Part shown: positions 6,933-13,156 of the stretch, in pieces | How the letters are laid out: every line of letters starts with the position of its first letter | How positions within the stretch are numbered: the first letter of the stretch is position 1 | DNA from: Bog-756 sp036513075 | GTDB lineage: Bacteria > Actinomycetota > Acidimicrobiia > Acidimicrobiales > RAAP-2 | NCBI GenBank assembly: GCA_036513075.1 | Contig: DATBZS010000071.1 | Span: forward strand, 1 to 13,156 | DNA: 13,156 nucleotides | Direction of reading: 5' to 3' | The notes under the pieces: model-generated | The model's input: only the letters and a program-made list of their open reading frames with translations | Told to the model about the DNA's origin: nothing | Database searches by the model: none | Made by a program: the position numbers and the translations under genes

Positions 6933-7595
6933 ATGGATTCCCCTTTCGACGCGCGCTCGTTCACCTTCTCCACAGGCACCGCCGGCACCCCGGAGATGAA
7001 GTCGGGAGCCGATGTCGGGCCGAGCTCGGACATCTTCCAGCGCCTGCTCAAGGAGCGGATCGTGTTCATCGGGTCAGCCATCGACCAGAACACCGCCAAC
7101 CTGGTCTGCTCGCAGCTGATCCTGCTCGAGGCCGAGAACCAGGAGCGTGACATCTCGGTGTACATCAACTCGCCCGGCGGCTCGGTCACCGACGGGTTGG
7201 CCATCTACGACACCATGCAGTACGTCCGGTGCGACGTGCGCACCATCTGCGTGGGCCTCGCCGCCTCGATGGGGCAGTTCCTGCTGTGTGCCGGCACCCC
7301 CGGCAAGCGGTTCGCCCTGCCCCACAGCCGGATCCTGATGCACCAGCCCTCGGGTGGCATGCAGGGCCAGGCCTCCGACATCGCCATCCAGGCCGAGCAG
7401 ATCATCTACTTGAAGCGGATGCTGGCCGAGCGCATCGCTTTCCACACCGGCCAGCCGGTCGAGCGGATCGAGGCCGACTCGGACCGCGATCGCTGGTTCA
7501 CCGCCGAGGAGGCCCGGGAGTACGGCTTCATCGACGAGGTGATCCAGAAGGACGCCATGCAGGTCCCGGCGACCGGGTCGGGGTCCGCCACCTGA
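6933..7595 (+). CDS. clpP: ATP-dependent Clp protease proteolytic subunit ClpP
   Basis: The 220-residue protein is full length with all catalytic residues. Ser112 lies in GLAASMGQFLL (108-118), His137 in ALPHSRILMHQP (128-139) and Asp186 in ADSDRDRWFTAEEA (181-194). INSPGGSVTDGLAIYDTM (78-95) is the usual ClpP handle-region signature. From memory of the family, the active-site area and the ERIEADSDRDRW stretch resemble actinobacterial ClpP1 more than ClpP2. ClpP forms a cytoplasmic barrel of heptameric rings that degrades proteins fed by ClpX or ClpC. Residues 1-30 are a polar leader that may be processed. Its place is unusual: it sits 11 nt after a glycosyltransferase and overlaps the Wzm start by 1 nt (TGATG), with no clpX, tig or second clpP in view. 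A housekeeping copy in a new place or an accessory paralog are both possible. Confidence 0.97.
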   Translation: MDSPFDARSFTFSTGTAGTPEMKSGADVGPSSDIFQRLLKERIVFIGSAIDQNTANLVCSQLILLEAENQERDISVYINSPGGSVTDGLAIYDTMQYVRCDVRTICVGLAASMGQFLLCAGTPGKRFALPHSRILMHQPSGGMQGQASDIAIQAEQIIYLKRMLAERIAFHTGQPVERIEADSDRDRWFTAEEAREYGFIDEVIQKDAMQVPATGSGSAT

Positions 7596-8599
7596 TGAGC
7601 CTCGGTATCGATGAGCCGGCCGCGGCCGACTCCGAGCCCGAGCGACCCACGGTCATCGGCGGGAGCACCCGCTTCGTCCCCGGGCAGAGCAATGACCGGA
7701 TCACCATCGTCAACGGAAAGGTCCAGCTGGGCCAGCGCCTGATCGACCTGTGGCGGAACCGGGACCTCCTGATCCTGCTGACTCGGACCGAGCTGAAGGT
7801 CAAGTACAAGGAGTCGGTACTCGGTTACGCCTGGTCGATGCTCAATCCAGCGCTTGTGCTGGCCATCTACTACGCCGTCTTCAAGATCATCGCCCGGACC
7901 CAGCAGCCGCAATTCGCGATCTGGTTGTTCTGCGGCCTCCTGGCGTGGAACCTCTTCAACAACTCCGCGATGGGCTCTACGACGGTGGTGGTGGGCAAGG
8001 CCGGCATCATCAAGAAGGTGGCCTTTCCCCGCGAGCTGCTGGCCATGTCGACCGTGGGGGTCGCGCTCGTCCTCTTCGCTATTCAGTTGGTGGTGCTCGT
8101 GGTCTTCCTGGTGGGATTCCAGGTCACTCCGGCCTGGTCCTACGTTCCCTTGCTGCCCTTGGCGTTGGTGGCGCTCATGGTCTTCACCGCAGCCGTGTCG
8201 ATCTTCCTGTCTGCCGTCAACGTCTATCTGCGGGACACCCAGCATCTGACCGAAGTGTTACTCATGGCCTGGTTCTGGGGGACGCCCATCGTCTACACCT
8301 ACGGTCAGATCTCGCAGACGGTCACCACCCATCCGGCGTTTCTCTGGGTCAAATATGCCTACCTGTGCAACCCGGTCACCCCAGTGGTCATGACCTTCCA
8401 ACGGGCGATCTACGGCAAGACGTCGTACATCGCCGCCAAGAACAATTCCAGCCATGCAGTCACCCACGTCCTTCCCAACTGGGGAGTAGGGACGTATGCC
8501 GGTCTGCTCGGGGTCGTCCTCGCGGTCGGCATCGGCCTCTTCCTGCTCGCGTTGATCGTCTTCGGCCGGCTCGAGGGCAACTTCGCTGAGGAGCTCTAA
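7595..8599 (+). CDS. wzm: ABC-2 polysaccharide export permease (Wzm type)
   Basis: The 334-residue membrane protein has a long polar N-terminus (1-60) leading into LIDLWRNRDLLILLTRTELK (49-68) and YKESVLGYAWSMLNP (71-85). That motif is typical of permeases exporting O-antigen, teichoic acid and other glycans. About six membrane segments follow, near 78-98, 108-130, 147-176, 183-208, 218-238 and 300-323. KKVAFPRELLAM (140-151) marks the cytoplasmic coupling region. It should form a dimeric channel that, with the ATPase encoded next, moves a lipid-linked glycan across the cytoplasmic membrane. The ATG shares one base with the clpP stop, which ties its translation to clpP. The N-terminus is longer than in many Wzm proteins; an in-frame later start is not clearly better. 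Confidence 0.93.
   Translation: MSLGIDEPAAADSEPERPTVIGGSTRFVPGQSNDRITIVNGKVQLGQRLIDLWRNRDLLILLTRTELKVKYKESVLGYAWSMLNPALVLAIYYAVFKIIARTQQPQFAIWLFCGLLAWNLFNNSAMGSTTVVVGKAGIIKKVAFPRELLAMSTVGVALVLFAIQLVVLVVFLVGFQVTPAWSYVPLLPLALVALMVFTAAVSIFLSAVNVYLRDTQHLTEVLLMAWFWGTPIVYTYGQISQTVTTHPAFLWVKYAYLCNPVTPVVMTFQRAIYGKTSYIAAKNNSSHAVTHVLPNWGVGTYAGLLGVVLAVGIGLFLLALIVFGRLEGNFAEEL
8588..8593 (+). promoter_or_regulatory. Ribosome binding site for the Wzt-type ATPase
   Basis: GAGGAG lies 9 nt before GTG 8603, within the last codons of the permease gene. It supports the GTG as start. Confidence 0.55.
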
Positions 8600-8602
8600 G
8601 CA

Positions 8603-9868
8603 GTGACTACTGCCATCGAAGTCAAGGACATCTCCAAGCAGTTTCGGCTCTATACCGAAAAGCAGACCTCATTGAAGGAGCGGATCATCAAGGGCGGCAA
8701 GATGCCCTTCACGCCGTTCTGGGCGCTTCGGGACATCAACGTAGACATCAACCAGGGTGAGACGTTCGGCATCCTCGGACGCAATGGCTGTGGCAAGTCG
8801 ACCCTGCTCAAGTGCATCGCCGGGATCCTCAAGCCGACATCGGGCGAGATCCGGGTGCGGGGCAGCCTGGCCGCCATGCTGGAGCTGGGCGCCGGGTTCC
8901 AGCCGGACCTGTCGGGCCGGGACAACATCTTCCTCAACGGGTCGCTGCTCGGGCTGTCCCACGCCGACATCGAGAAGCGTTACGACGCCATCGTGGCCTT
9001 CGCCGAACTCGAGGACTTCATCGACAACCAGGTGAAGTTCTACTCGTCGGGCATGTACGTCCGGCTCGGATTCGCGGTGGCTGTCAACGTTGAGCCCGAC
9101 GTACTGCTGGTCGACGAGGTCCTGGCCGTCGGCGACGCCTCGTTCCAGCGGAAGTGCCTCGACCACGTCAAGAAGTTCCAACGGGAGGGGCGCACCATCG
9201 TGGTGGTCAGCCACGCCACCGACGTCATCCGTCAGAACTGTTCGCGGGTCATGGTCATGAACCACGGCCAGATGATCACCGTCGACGAGCCGGGTGAGGG
9301 CATCCGGGTGTTCCTGGCCGACCTGCTCGGCGTGGGGACCCTCGAACATTCCGAGTCCGGTGGGATCGAGGGCAACGTCCTCGCCATCGGCACTGTCCAC
9401 GCCGAACACGGCGGCAGCGGCGAACGGATGCACCTCTACCCCGGCGAGTCGCTCACCGTGACCGCCGACCTCGACAGCCTGGCTCCTGTGCCCAACGCCA
9501 TGGCCACCATCGCCATCCACGACGACCGCAACGAGCTGGTCTTCGCTTCCGACCCCGACGACCCGATGTGCGCCATCGATGTCCCCGAGGGCGGTGGCAT
9601 CGTCCGCTTCCACTTCCCCGAGGTTCCACTGCTCGACGGCACCTATTCGGTGAGCGTCGGCGTGCGCAGTGCCACCGAGACTGCCATCTTCGACTGGAAG
9701 GACCAGGTCACCAAGTTCGAGGTGGTCAACCCCGGCCGGGCGACCGGCCGGGTGCGCCTGCTACCTGACATCAGCTTCCGGCTGCGCGGTCTCGGCCACA
9801 CCGGCGAGGTGCCGGCGGTCGGTGCCGAATTCGCGCCACTGGCTGGCTGGGAGGAGTCGACGGCGTGA
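8603..9868 (+). CDS. wzt: ABC transporter ATPase with C-terminal glycan-recognition domain (Wzt type)
   Basis: The 421-residue protein has an ATPase domain at 1-245. Walker A is GRNGCGKST (59-67). A Q-loop-like segment follows at GAGFQPDLSGRDNI (96-109). The signature is YSSGMYVRL (147-155), a form typical of polysaccharide exporters. Walker B is LLVDE (168-172), and the switch histidine is H204. A beta-rich domain follows at about 265-400, where TVTADL, TIAIHD and GTYSVSVGV resemble the Wzt C-terminal fold. In E. coli O8/O9a that domain binds the capped, methylated end of the finished chain before export. A similar role is plausible here, as methyltransferase-like genes are in the same operon, but sequence similarity in this domain is weak. 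The gene starts 3 nt after the permease stop and overlaps the next gene by 4 nt. Confidence 0.93.
   Translation: MTTAIEVKDISKQFRLYTEKQTSLKERIIKGGKMPFTPFWALRDINVDINQGETFGILGRNGCGKSTLLKCIAGILKPTSGEIRVRGSLAAMLELGAGFQPDLSGRDNIFLNGSLLGLSHADIEKRYDAIVAFAELEDFIDNQVKFYSSGMYVRLGFAVAVNVEPDVLLVDEVLAVGDASFQRKCLDHVKKFQREGRTIVVVSHATDVIRQNCSRVMVMNHGQMITVDEPGEGIRVFLADLLGVGTLEHSESGGIEGNVLAIGTVHAEHGGSGERMHLYPGESLTVTADLDSLAPVPNAMATIAIHDDRNELVFASDPDDPMCAIDVPEGGGIVRFHFPEVPLLDGTYSVSVGVRSATETAIFDWKDQVTKFEVVNPGRATGRVRLLPDISFRLRGLGHTGEVPAVGAEFAPLAGWEESTA
9850..9856 (+). promoter_or_regulatory. Ribosome binding site for glycosyltransferase A3
   Basis: GGAGGAG lies 8 nt before GTG 9865. It is among the strongest Shine-Dalgarno matches in the window and fixes this start. 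Confidence 0.6.
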
Positions 9869-10953
9869 CCGTCAGCCGGATCGACCAGGTGATCCCCACG
9901 CTGGCCAGCCGGGACGCCATCGGTGGGCATGTGCTGCAGCTCCGGGACCTACTGCGTTCCCGTGGCTACGACTCGGACGTCTACTACGGCAACGCCAGCC
10001 CTGATCGCATCGACGAGGGCTTCCCGATCACCCGCATCGGTGACCGGGCGGCCGCCGGGCGGGTGCTGCTCTACCAGCTCTCCATCGGCAGTGGCGCGGC
10101 CGACATCTTCCGTGACCGGCCCGAGCGGAAGTTCGTGAACTATCACAACATCACCCCGGCCGACCTGCTCGAGGCGTGGCTCCCGGCGGTCGGCGAGGAG
10201 GTCCGGTGGGGGAGGGCCCAGCTGAAGGACCTGGCCAAAGTGACCGAGTTCGCCATCGCCGATTCCGTCTTCAACGAGCGCGAGCTCCGCGACGCCGGTT
10301 ACCCGTCGACGACCACCGTCCCCCTGCTCATCGATCCCGAAGACTTCACCGGCTCGCCCGACCCGAAACTTGCCGCCCGTCTCGCCGACCTGCGGGCCGG
10401 CGGCGGGGCCGACCTGTTGTTCGTGGGCAAAGTCTCGCCCCACAAGGGCCAGCACGATCTGGTCAAGGCCCTGGCCGCCTACCGCCGCCTCTACGACTCC
10501 AAGGCCCGCCTGCACATCGTCGGCAGCGCCATCTCCGAGGAGTATCAGAAGGCGGTGGAACGGTTCGCCGAGGAGCTCGGCCTGGCCGACGCAGTGGAGT
10601 TCGCCGGGTCGGTGAACCACGAGGAGCTCATCGCCTACTACGACGGCTGCGACATCTTCTTGTGCCTGTCCAACCACGAAGGATTCTGTGTGCCGCTCCT
10701 CGAGTCGATGTACCACCGGCTCCCGATCGTGTCGTACCAGTTCACCGCTGTCCCCGAAACGGTGGCTCAGGCCGGGCTGATCCTGCCCGACAAGGAGCCC
10801 GCCCGGGTGGCCGCCGCCATCCACCGGGTGGTCGAAGACAGTGGCCTGCGCATCGAACTGGCCGCTGCCGCCGACGAGCGGGTCGCCTGGTTCGCCCTTC
10901 CGAGGGTCCAGGACGGCTTCTTTGCAGCCCTCGAGGCCGCCTGCGCGGCGTGA
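9865..10953 (+). CDS. GT4-family glycosyltransferase A3
   Basis: The 362-residue protein is the third A-type paralog. It shows QVIPTLASRDAIGGHVLQLR (8-27), VLLYQLS (67-73), NYHNITP (92-98), LFVGKVSPHKG (185-195) and NHEGFCVPLLESM (270-282), with E272 and E280 as the E-x7-E pair. Lys189 stands where A1 and A2 have Arg in the GR motif of the donor site, so nucleotide contacts may differ. Residues EEYQKAVERFAEELGLADAV (225-244) align with the matching helix of A1, and overall it is nearer to A1 than to A2. GTG 9865 overlaps the ATPase stop by 4 nt and has a strong ribosome site. It should transfer a nucleotide-activated sugar; the donor is unknown. It pairs with the B-type gene that follows, as A1 does with B1. 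Confidence 0.9.
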   Translation: MTVSRIDQVIPTLASRDAIGGHVLQLRDLLRSRGYDSDVYYGNASPDRIDEGFPITRIGDRAAAGRVLLYQLSIGSGAADIFRDRPERKFVNYHNITPADLLEAWLPAVGEEVRWGRAQLKDLAKVTEFAIADSVFNERELRDAGYPSTTTVPLLIDPEDFTGSPDPKLAARLADLRAGGGADLLFVGKVSPHKGQHDLVKALAAYRRLYDSKARLHIVGSAISEEYQKAVERFAEELGLADAVEFAGSVNHEELIAYYDGCDIFLCLSNHEGFCVPLLESMYHRLPIVSYQFTAVPETVAQAGLILPDKEPARVAAAIHRVVEDSGLRIELAAAADERVAWFALPRVQDGFFAALEAACAA

Positions 10954-10981
10954 GGCCGCCCGGCCCGTCCCGCCATTTCGC

Positions 10982-12232
10982 ATGAGGATCGCCTTCGTCG
11001 TCCCCCGCTACGGTCCGGCCATCATCGGCGGGGCCGAGACGGCGGCCCGACTCCTGGCCGAGCACCTGGTGGCGCTCAAGGGCTGGGAGGTCGACGTGTT
11101 GACCACCTGTGCCGAGGACTTCGTCACCTGGGACGACATCTACGAGCCGGGAGAGGAGTGGATCGGCGGGGTGCGGGTCGAGCGCCACCTCTCGGCCGCC
11201 GGGCGCGAGCCCTCGTTCCACCCGCTGTCGGCGGCGCTCCTCGCCGATCCGGTGTCGGCGACGGTTGAGGAGGCCGAGCGCTGGCTCGACCTGCAGGGCC
11301 CGGTCGCCCCGGCACTAGCCACAGCGGCTGCGTCCTGGGACGGCGACGCCATGGTGTTCTACCCCTACCTCTACTGGCCCACGGTCCGTGTCATCGATCA
11401 GGTGGCCGTGCCCACCGTCCTGCATCCGGCCGCCCACGACGAGCCTGCCCTCCGCCTGCCGATCTTTCCCGAGGTGTTCGCCGCGGCGGACGCGCTGGTG
11501 TTCCAGACCGAGGCCGAACGCCACCTGGTGGAGGGGATGTTCGCCGTGGCCAGCCACCATCAGCTGCTGCTCGGCCTCGGCGTCGACGACCCCGACGACC
11601 GGGCGCACCCCGATCACCGGGACCGGGACGGGCATCCGTCGCCGATGCCCGACACCCCCTATCTGATGTGCCTCGGCCGGATCGACGATCACAAAGGAAC
11701 CACGCTCCTGGCCTCGTACTTCGCCCGCTACAAGGAGCGCCACCCCGGCCCGTTGCGACTGGTGTTGGCAGGGCCGGTCGTCGAGGCTCCTGCGGCCCAC
11801 CCGGACATCGACGTGGTCGGCCCGGTGACCGAGGACGACAAGTGGGACCTCCTCGGCGGGGCAACGGCACTGGTGAGCCCGTCGCCGTGGGAGGCCTTCT
11901 CACTCGTCGTAGCCGAGGCGTGGAGCGCCAGGACCCCGGTGCTGGTCAACGCCGGATGCGCCGCCACGGTCGAGCACTGCCGGCGGTCCGGCGGCGGCTT
12001 GCGCTTCGACGGCTACGGCGAGTTCGAGGTGGCCGTCGACCGGCTGGTCGCCGACGGCAGCTTCGGGACCGGCCTCGGGAAACGGGGGCGGGCCTACGTG
12101 GATGCCCGGTTCCGGTGGCCGTTGGTTATCGACCGCTACGCGTCGTTCGTGACCTCGGTGGTGGCCCGAGGGGGGCGCACGGCCGGACGCCCGGCCGGAC
12201 GCACGGCGGGACGCAGGACACCGACGACCTGA
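10982..12232 (+). CDS. GT4-family glycosyltransferase B2
   Basis: The 416-residue protein is a close paralog of B1: RIAFVVPRYGPAIIGGAETA (2-21), FYPYLY (126-131), LHPAAHDEPA (147-156), CLGRIDDHKG (230-239), DDKWDLLGGA (285-294), WEAFSLVVAEAW (303-314) with E304 and E312, and EHCRRSGGGL (331-340). A short insert rich in Asp/His/Arg (about 202-224) is absent or different in B1. The C-terminus ends in a repetitive Gly/Arg/Thr tail (397-411) encoded by imperfect 12-bp repeats. The ATG at 10982 is 28 nt after the A3 stop and lacks an obvious ribosome site. The frame is open upstream to 10841 but the family N-terminus begins at this ATG. It should act on the same glycan as A3; the sugar is not known. 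Confidence 0.9.
   Translation: MRIAFVVPRYGPAIIGGAETAARLLAEHLVALKGWEVDVLTTCAEDFVTWDDIYEPGEEWIGGVRVERHLSAAGREPSFHPLSAALLADPVSATVEEAERWLDLQGPVAPALATAAASWDGDAMVFYPYLYWPTVRVIDQVAVPTVLHPAAHDEPALRLPIFPEVFAAADALVFQTEAERHLVEGMFAVASHHQLLLGLGVDDPDDRAHPDHRDRDGHPSPMPDTPYLMCLGRIDDHKGTTLLASYFARYKERHPGPLRLVLAGPVVEAPAAHPDIDVVGPVTEDDKWDLLGGATALVSPSPWEAFSLVVAEAWSARTPVLVNAGCAATVEHCRRSGGGLRFDGYGEFEVAVDRLVADGSFGTGLGKRGRAYVDARFRWPLVIDRYASFVTSVVARGGRTAGRPAGRTAGRRTPTT
12172..12217 (+). repeat. Imperfect short GC repeats at the 3' end of glycosyltransferase B2
   Basis: Several copies of a GGACGC-type unit, spaced about 12 nt and separated by CCGGCC or ACGGCG, encode the Gly-Arg-Thr-Ala-Gly tail of the protein. This tail is not shared with B1. 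It looks like replication slippage at a dispensable C-terminus. Confidence 0.6.
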
Positions 12233-12259
12233 CCGGGTACGACAGACAAGCGGGACCGC

Positions 12260-13156
12260 TCAGCCGACAATGCCCGCACCCAACGGGCGGGGGCCGGGGA
12301 CGACCGTGACGTGCACGCCGAGGATCGAGGACCCGGGGGCGATTCGGAACACCAGGTAGTCACCGATCCGCGGCGCGTGGCGCAGCCAGGTGACCTTGCC
12401 GGTGCCGGCCAGCTGGCGGAGCCCGGGCAAGTTGGGGGCGGCGACGAGGTAGACCCATCCTCCCGGGGCCACCGGCACCGTCGACTGATCCTGGTAGTAG
12501 AGCGAGCCGCCCTGCTCGGTGTAGGCAGCTGATCCTGGAGCGACCAGCGTGACCCGTTTGCTCGGCAGCGACCAACCGGCGTTCCGGTAGAACTCGGTCC
12601 CGCCGTCCACCGAGTCGATCACCACGACGTCGCGCCGGGCGTCGACCAGGGGGCCGAGCCGGGCCAGCGCCTCGTCCATGGCATCGGCCGAACGGATGGC
12701 CGCCCGGGTGTTCGGATAGGGGGCCTGGTAGCGGGCCTGGGTCAGCCACGGGCCGTGCTCGCCCTGGTGGGCCGGCACGGGCAGGACTGCCGCGGCGGTG
12801 AGGAACCGGTCGGCGCCGAACATGGCGATGGCCAAGACCGCGATCGAGGCCACCACTCCCCAGACCAGGACACCCTTCGACCGGTGGACCGGTGCACTGC
12901 TGCGGTTCGGGTTGGTGCGGAGGAGGGCCGCCGGCACGAGCAGCAGGGCGATCACCGCGCCGGGAAGGTAGGCCAGCAGGTAGCCGCCCTTGGCGAACTG
13001 CACGAGGGCCACCACGGCCATGGGGGGCACGGTGGCGGCCAGGAGGATCACGGTGCGCGACTGGTACCACGGACGCGCCCAGTCGGCCCAGCGGCGTCGC
13101 CGGTGGGCGGGCACGCCGGCCGTGGGCGCGGCTCCCGGAGTGGTGGCGGGGGGGGC
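12260..13156 (-). CDS. GT-C-like membrane protein, C-terminal part (5' end beyond window)
   Basis: The minus frame stays open to the right edge, so the N-terminus is missing; about 298 residues are visible. A Pro/Ala/Thr linker and an Arg cluster (RRRRW) at the edge precede membrane segments. These include VILLAATVPPMAVVALVQFA, then GGYLLAYLPGAVIALLLVPA, and after a short basic loop VLVWGVVASIAVLAIAMFG. The GGYLLAYLPG piece resembles the GY-L--LP motif near the last membrane spans of GT39/ArnT-like glycosyltransferases. A soluble, probably outward domain of about 190 residues follows, with GTEFYRNAGW, LYYQDQS and a hydrophobic C-terminus. The gene converges on glycosyltransferase B2 with only 27 bp between. 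Its role as a polyprenyl-phosphate-dependent glycosyltransferase is inferred from fold-like features and context, since the catalytic N-terminal loop is out of view. Confidence 0.65.
   Translation of the reverse strand, partial: APPATTPGAAPTAGVPAHRRRRWADWARPWYQSRTVILLAATVPPMAVVALVQFAKGGYLLAYLPGAVIALLLVPAALLRTNPNRSSAPVHRSKGVLVWGVVASIAVLAIAMFGADRFLTAAAVLPVPAHQGEHGPWLTQARYQAPYPNTRAAIRSADAMDEALARLGPLVDARRDVVVIDSVDGGTEFYRNAGWSLPSKRVTLVAPGSAAYTEQGGSLYYQDQSTVPVAPGGWVYLVAAPNLPGLRQLAGTGKVTWLRHAPRIGDYLVFRIAPGSSILGVHVTVVPGPRPLGAGIVG

Noticed and set aside
9949..10983. Long minus-strand open frame (344 codons) opposite glycosyltransferase A3
   Set aside because: It is antisense to a gene with strong family motifs, and its composition is that of a shadow frame.
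12249..12260. AGCGGGACCGCT palindrome between the convergent genes as a bidirectional terminator
   Set aside because: The workable stem is only 4 bp with a 4-nt loop and there is no T-tract on either side, so it is too weak to call.
1..13156. CRISPR arrays, insertion sequences, integrases, toxin-antitoxin or phage genes
   Set aside because: No regularly spaced repeats, transposase motifs or terminal inverted repeats were seen. The only tandem repeats are the 33-bp pair and the short B2 tail.

Overview
The window is GC-rich, uses GTG starts freely, packs genes with 4-nt GTGA/ATGA overlaps, and shows TANNNT boxes placed 6-8 nt before start codons (leaderless-type promoters). This points to a high-GC actinobacterium. 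The ClpP is also of an actinobacterial ClpP1-like type. An Acidimicrobiia-like lineage is a guess from general character, not something the sequence proves.

Left edge (1-1170, minus strand): the 5' part of a membrane GT-C glycosyltransferase reading off the left end, a 328-bp gene-free stretch with three inverted repeats, and a tRNA-Leu (anticodon UAG) upstream of it on the same strand.

Centre (1254-12232, plus strand): ten closely packed genes that look like one surface-glycan locus. In order: methyltransferase-like protein 1; glycosyltransferase A1; glycosyltransferase B1; a second methyltransferase-like protein whose SAM-binding motif is eroded; glycosyltransferase A2; a complete ClpP protease subunit; an ABC-2 polysaccharide permease (Wzm type); its ATPase with a C-terminal extension (Wzt type); glycosyltransferase A3; glycosyltransferase B2. 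The A enzymes (A1-A3) are paralogs of each other, and so are the B enzymes (B1, B2). The A-B pair occurs twice, at 2390-4740 and 9865-12232, which suggests module duplication.

Right edge (12260-13156, minus strand): the C-terminal part of a second GT-C-like membrane protein, convergent with the cluster.

A likely working model is inference. GT4 enzymes build a glycan on a carrier at the cytoplasmic face, one or both methyltransferase-like proteins modify or cap it, and Wzm/Wzt exports it. The flanking GT-C enzymes may add sugars from polyprenyl-phosphate donors outside. The least expected elements are the ClpP between the glycosyltransferases and the exporter, with its own candidate leaderless promoter, and the methyltransferase pseudoenzyme whose start region carries a 33-bp tandem duplication.
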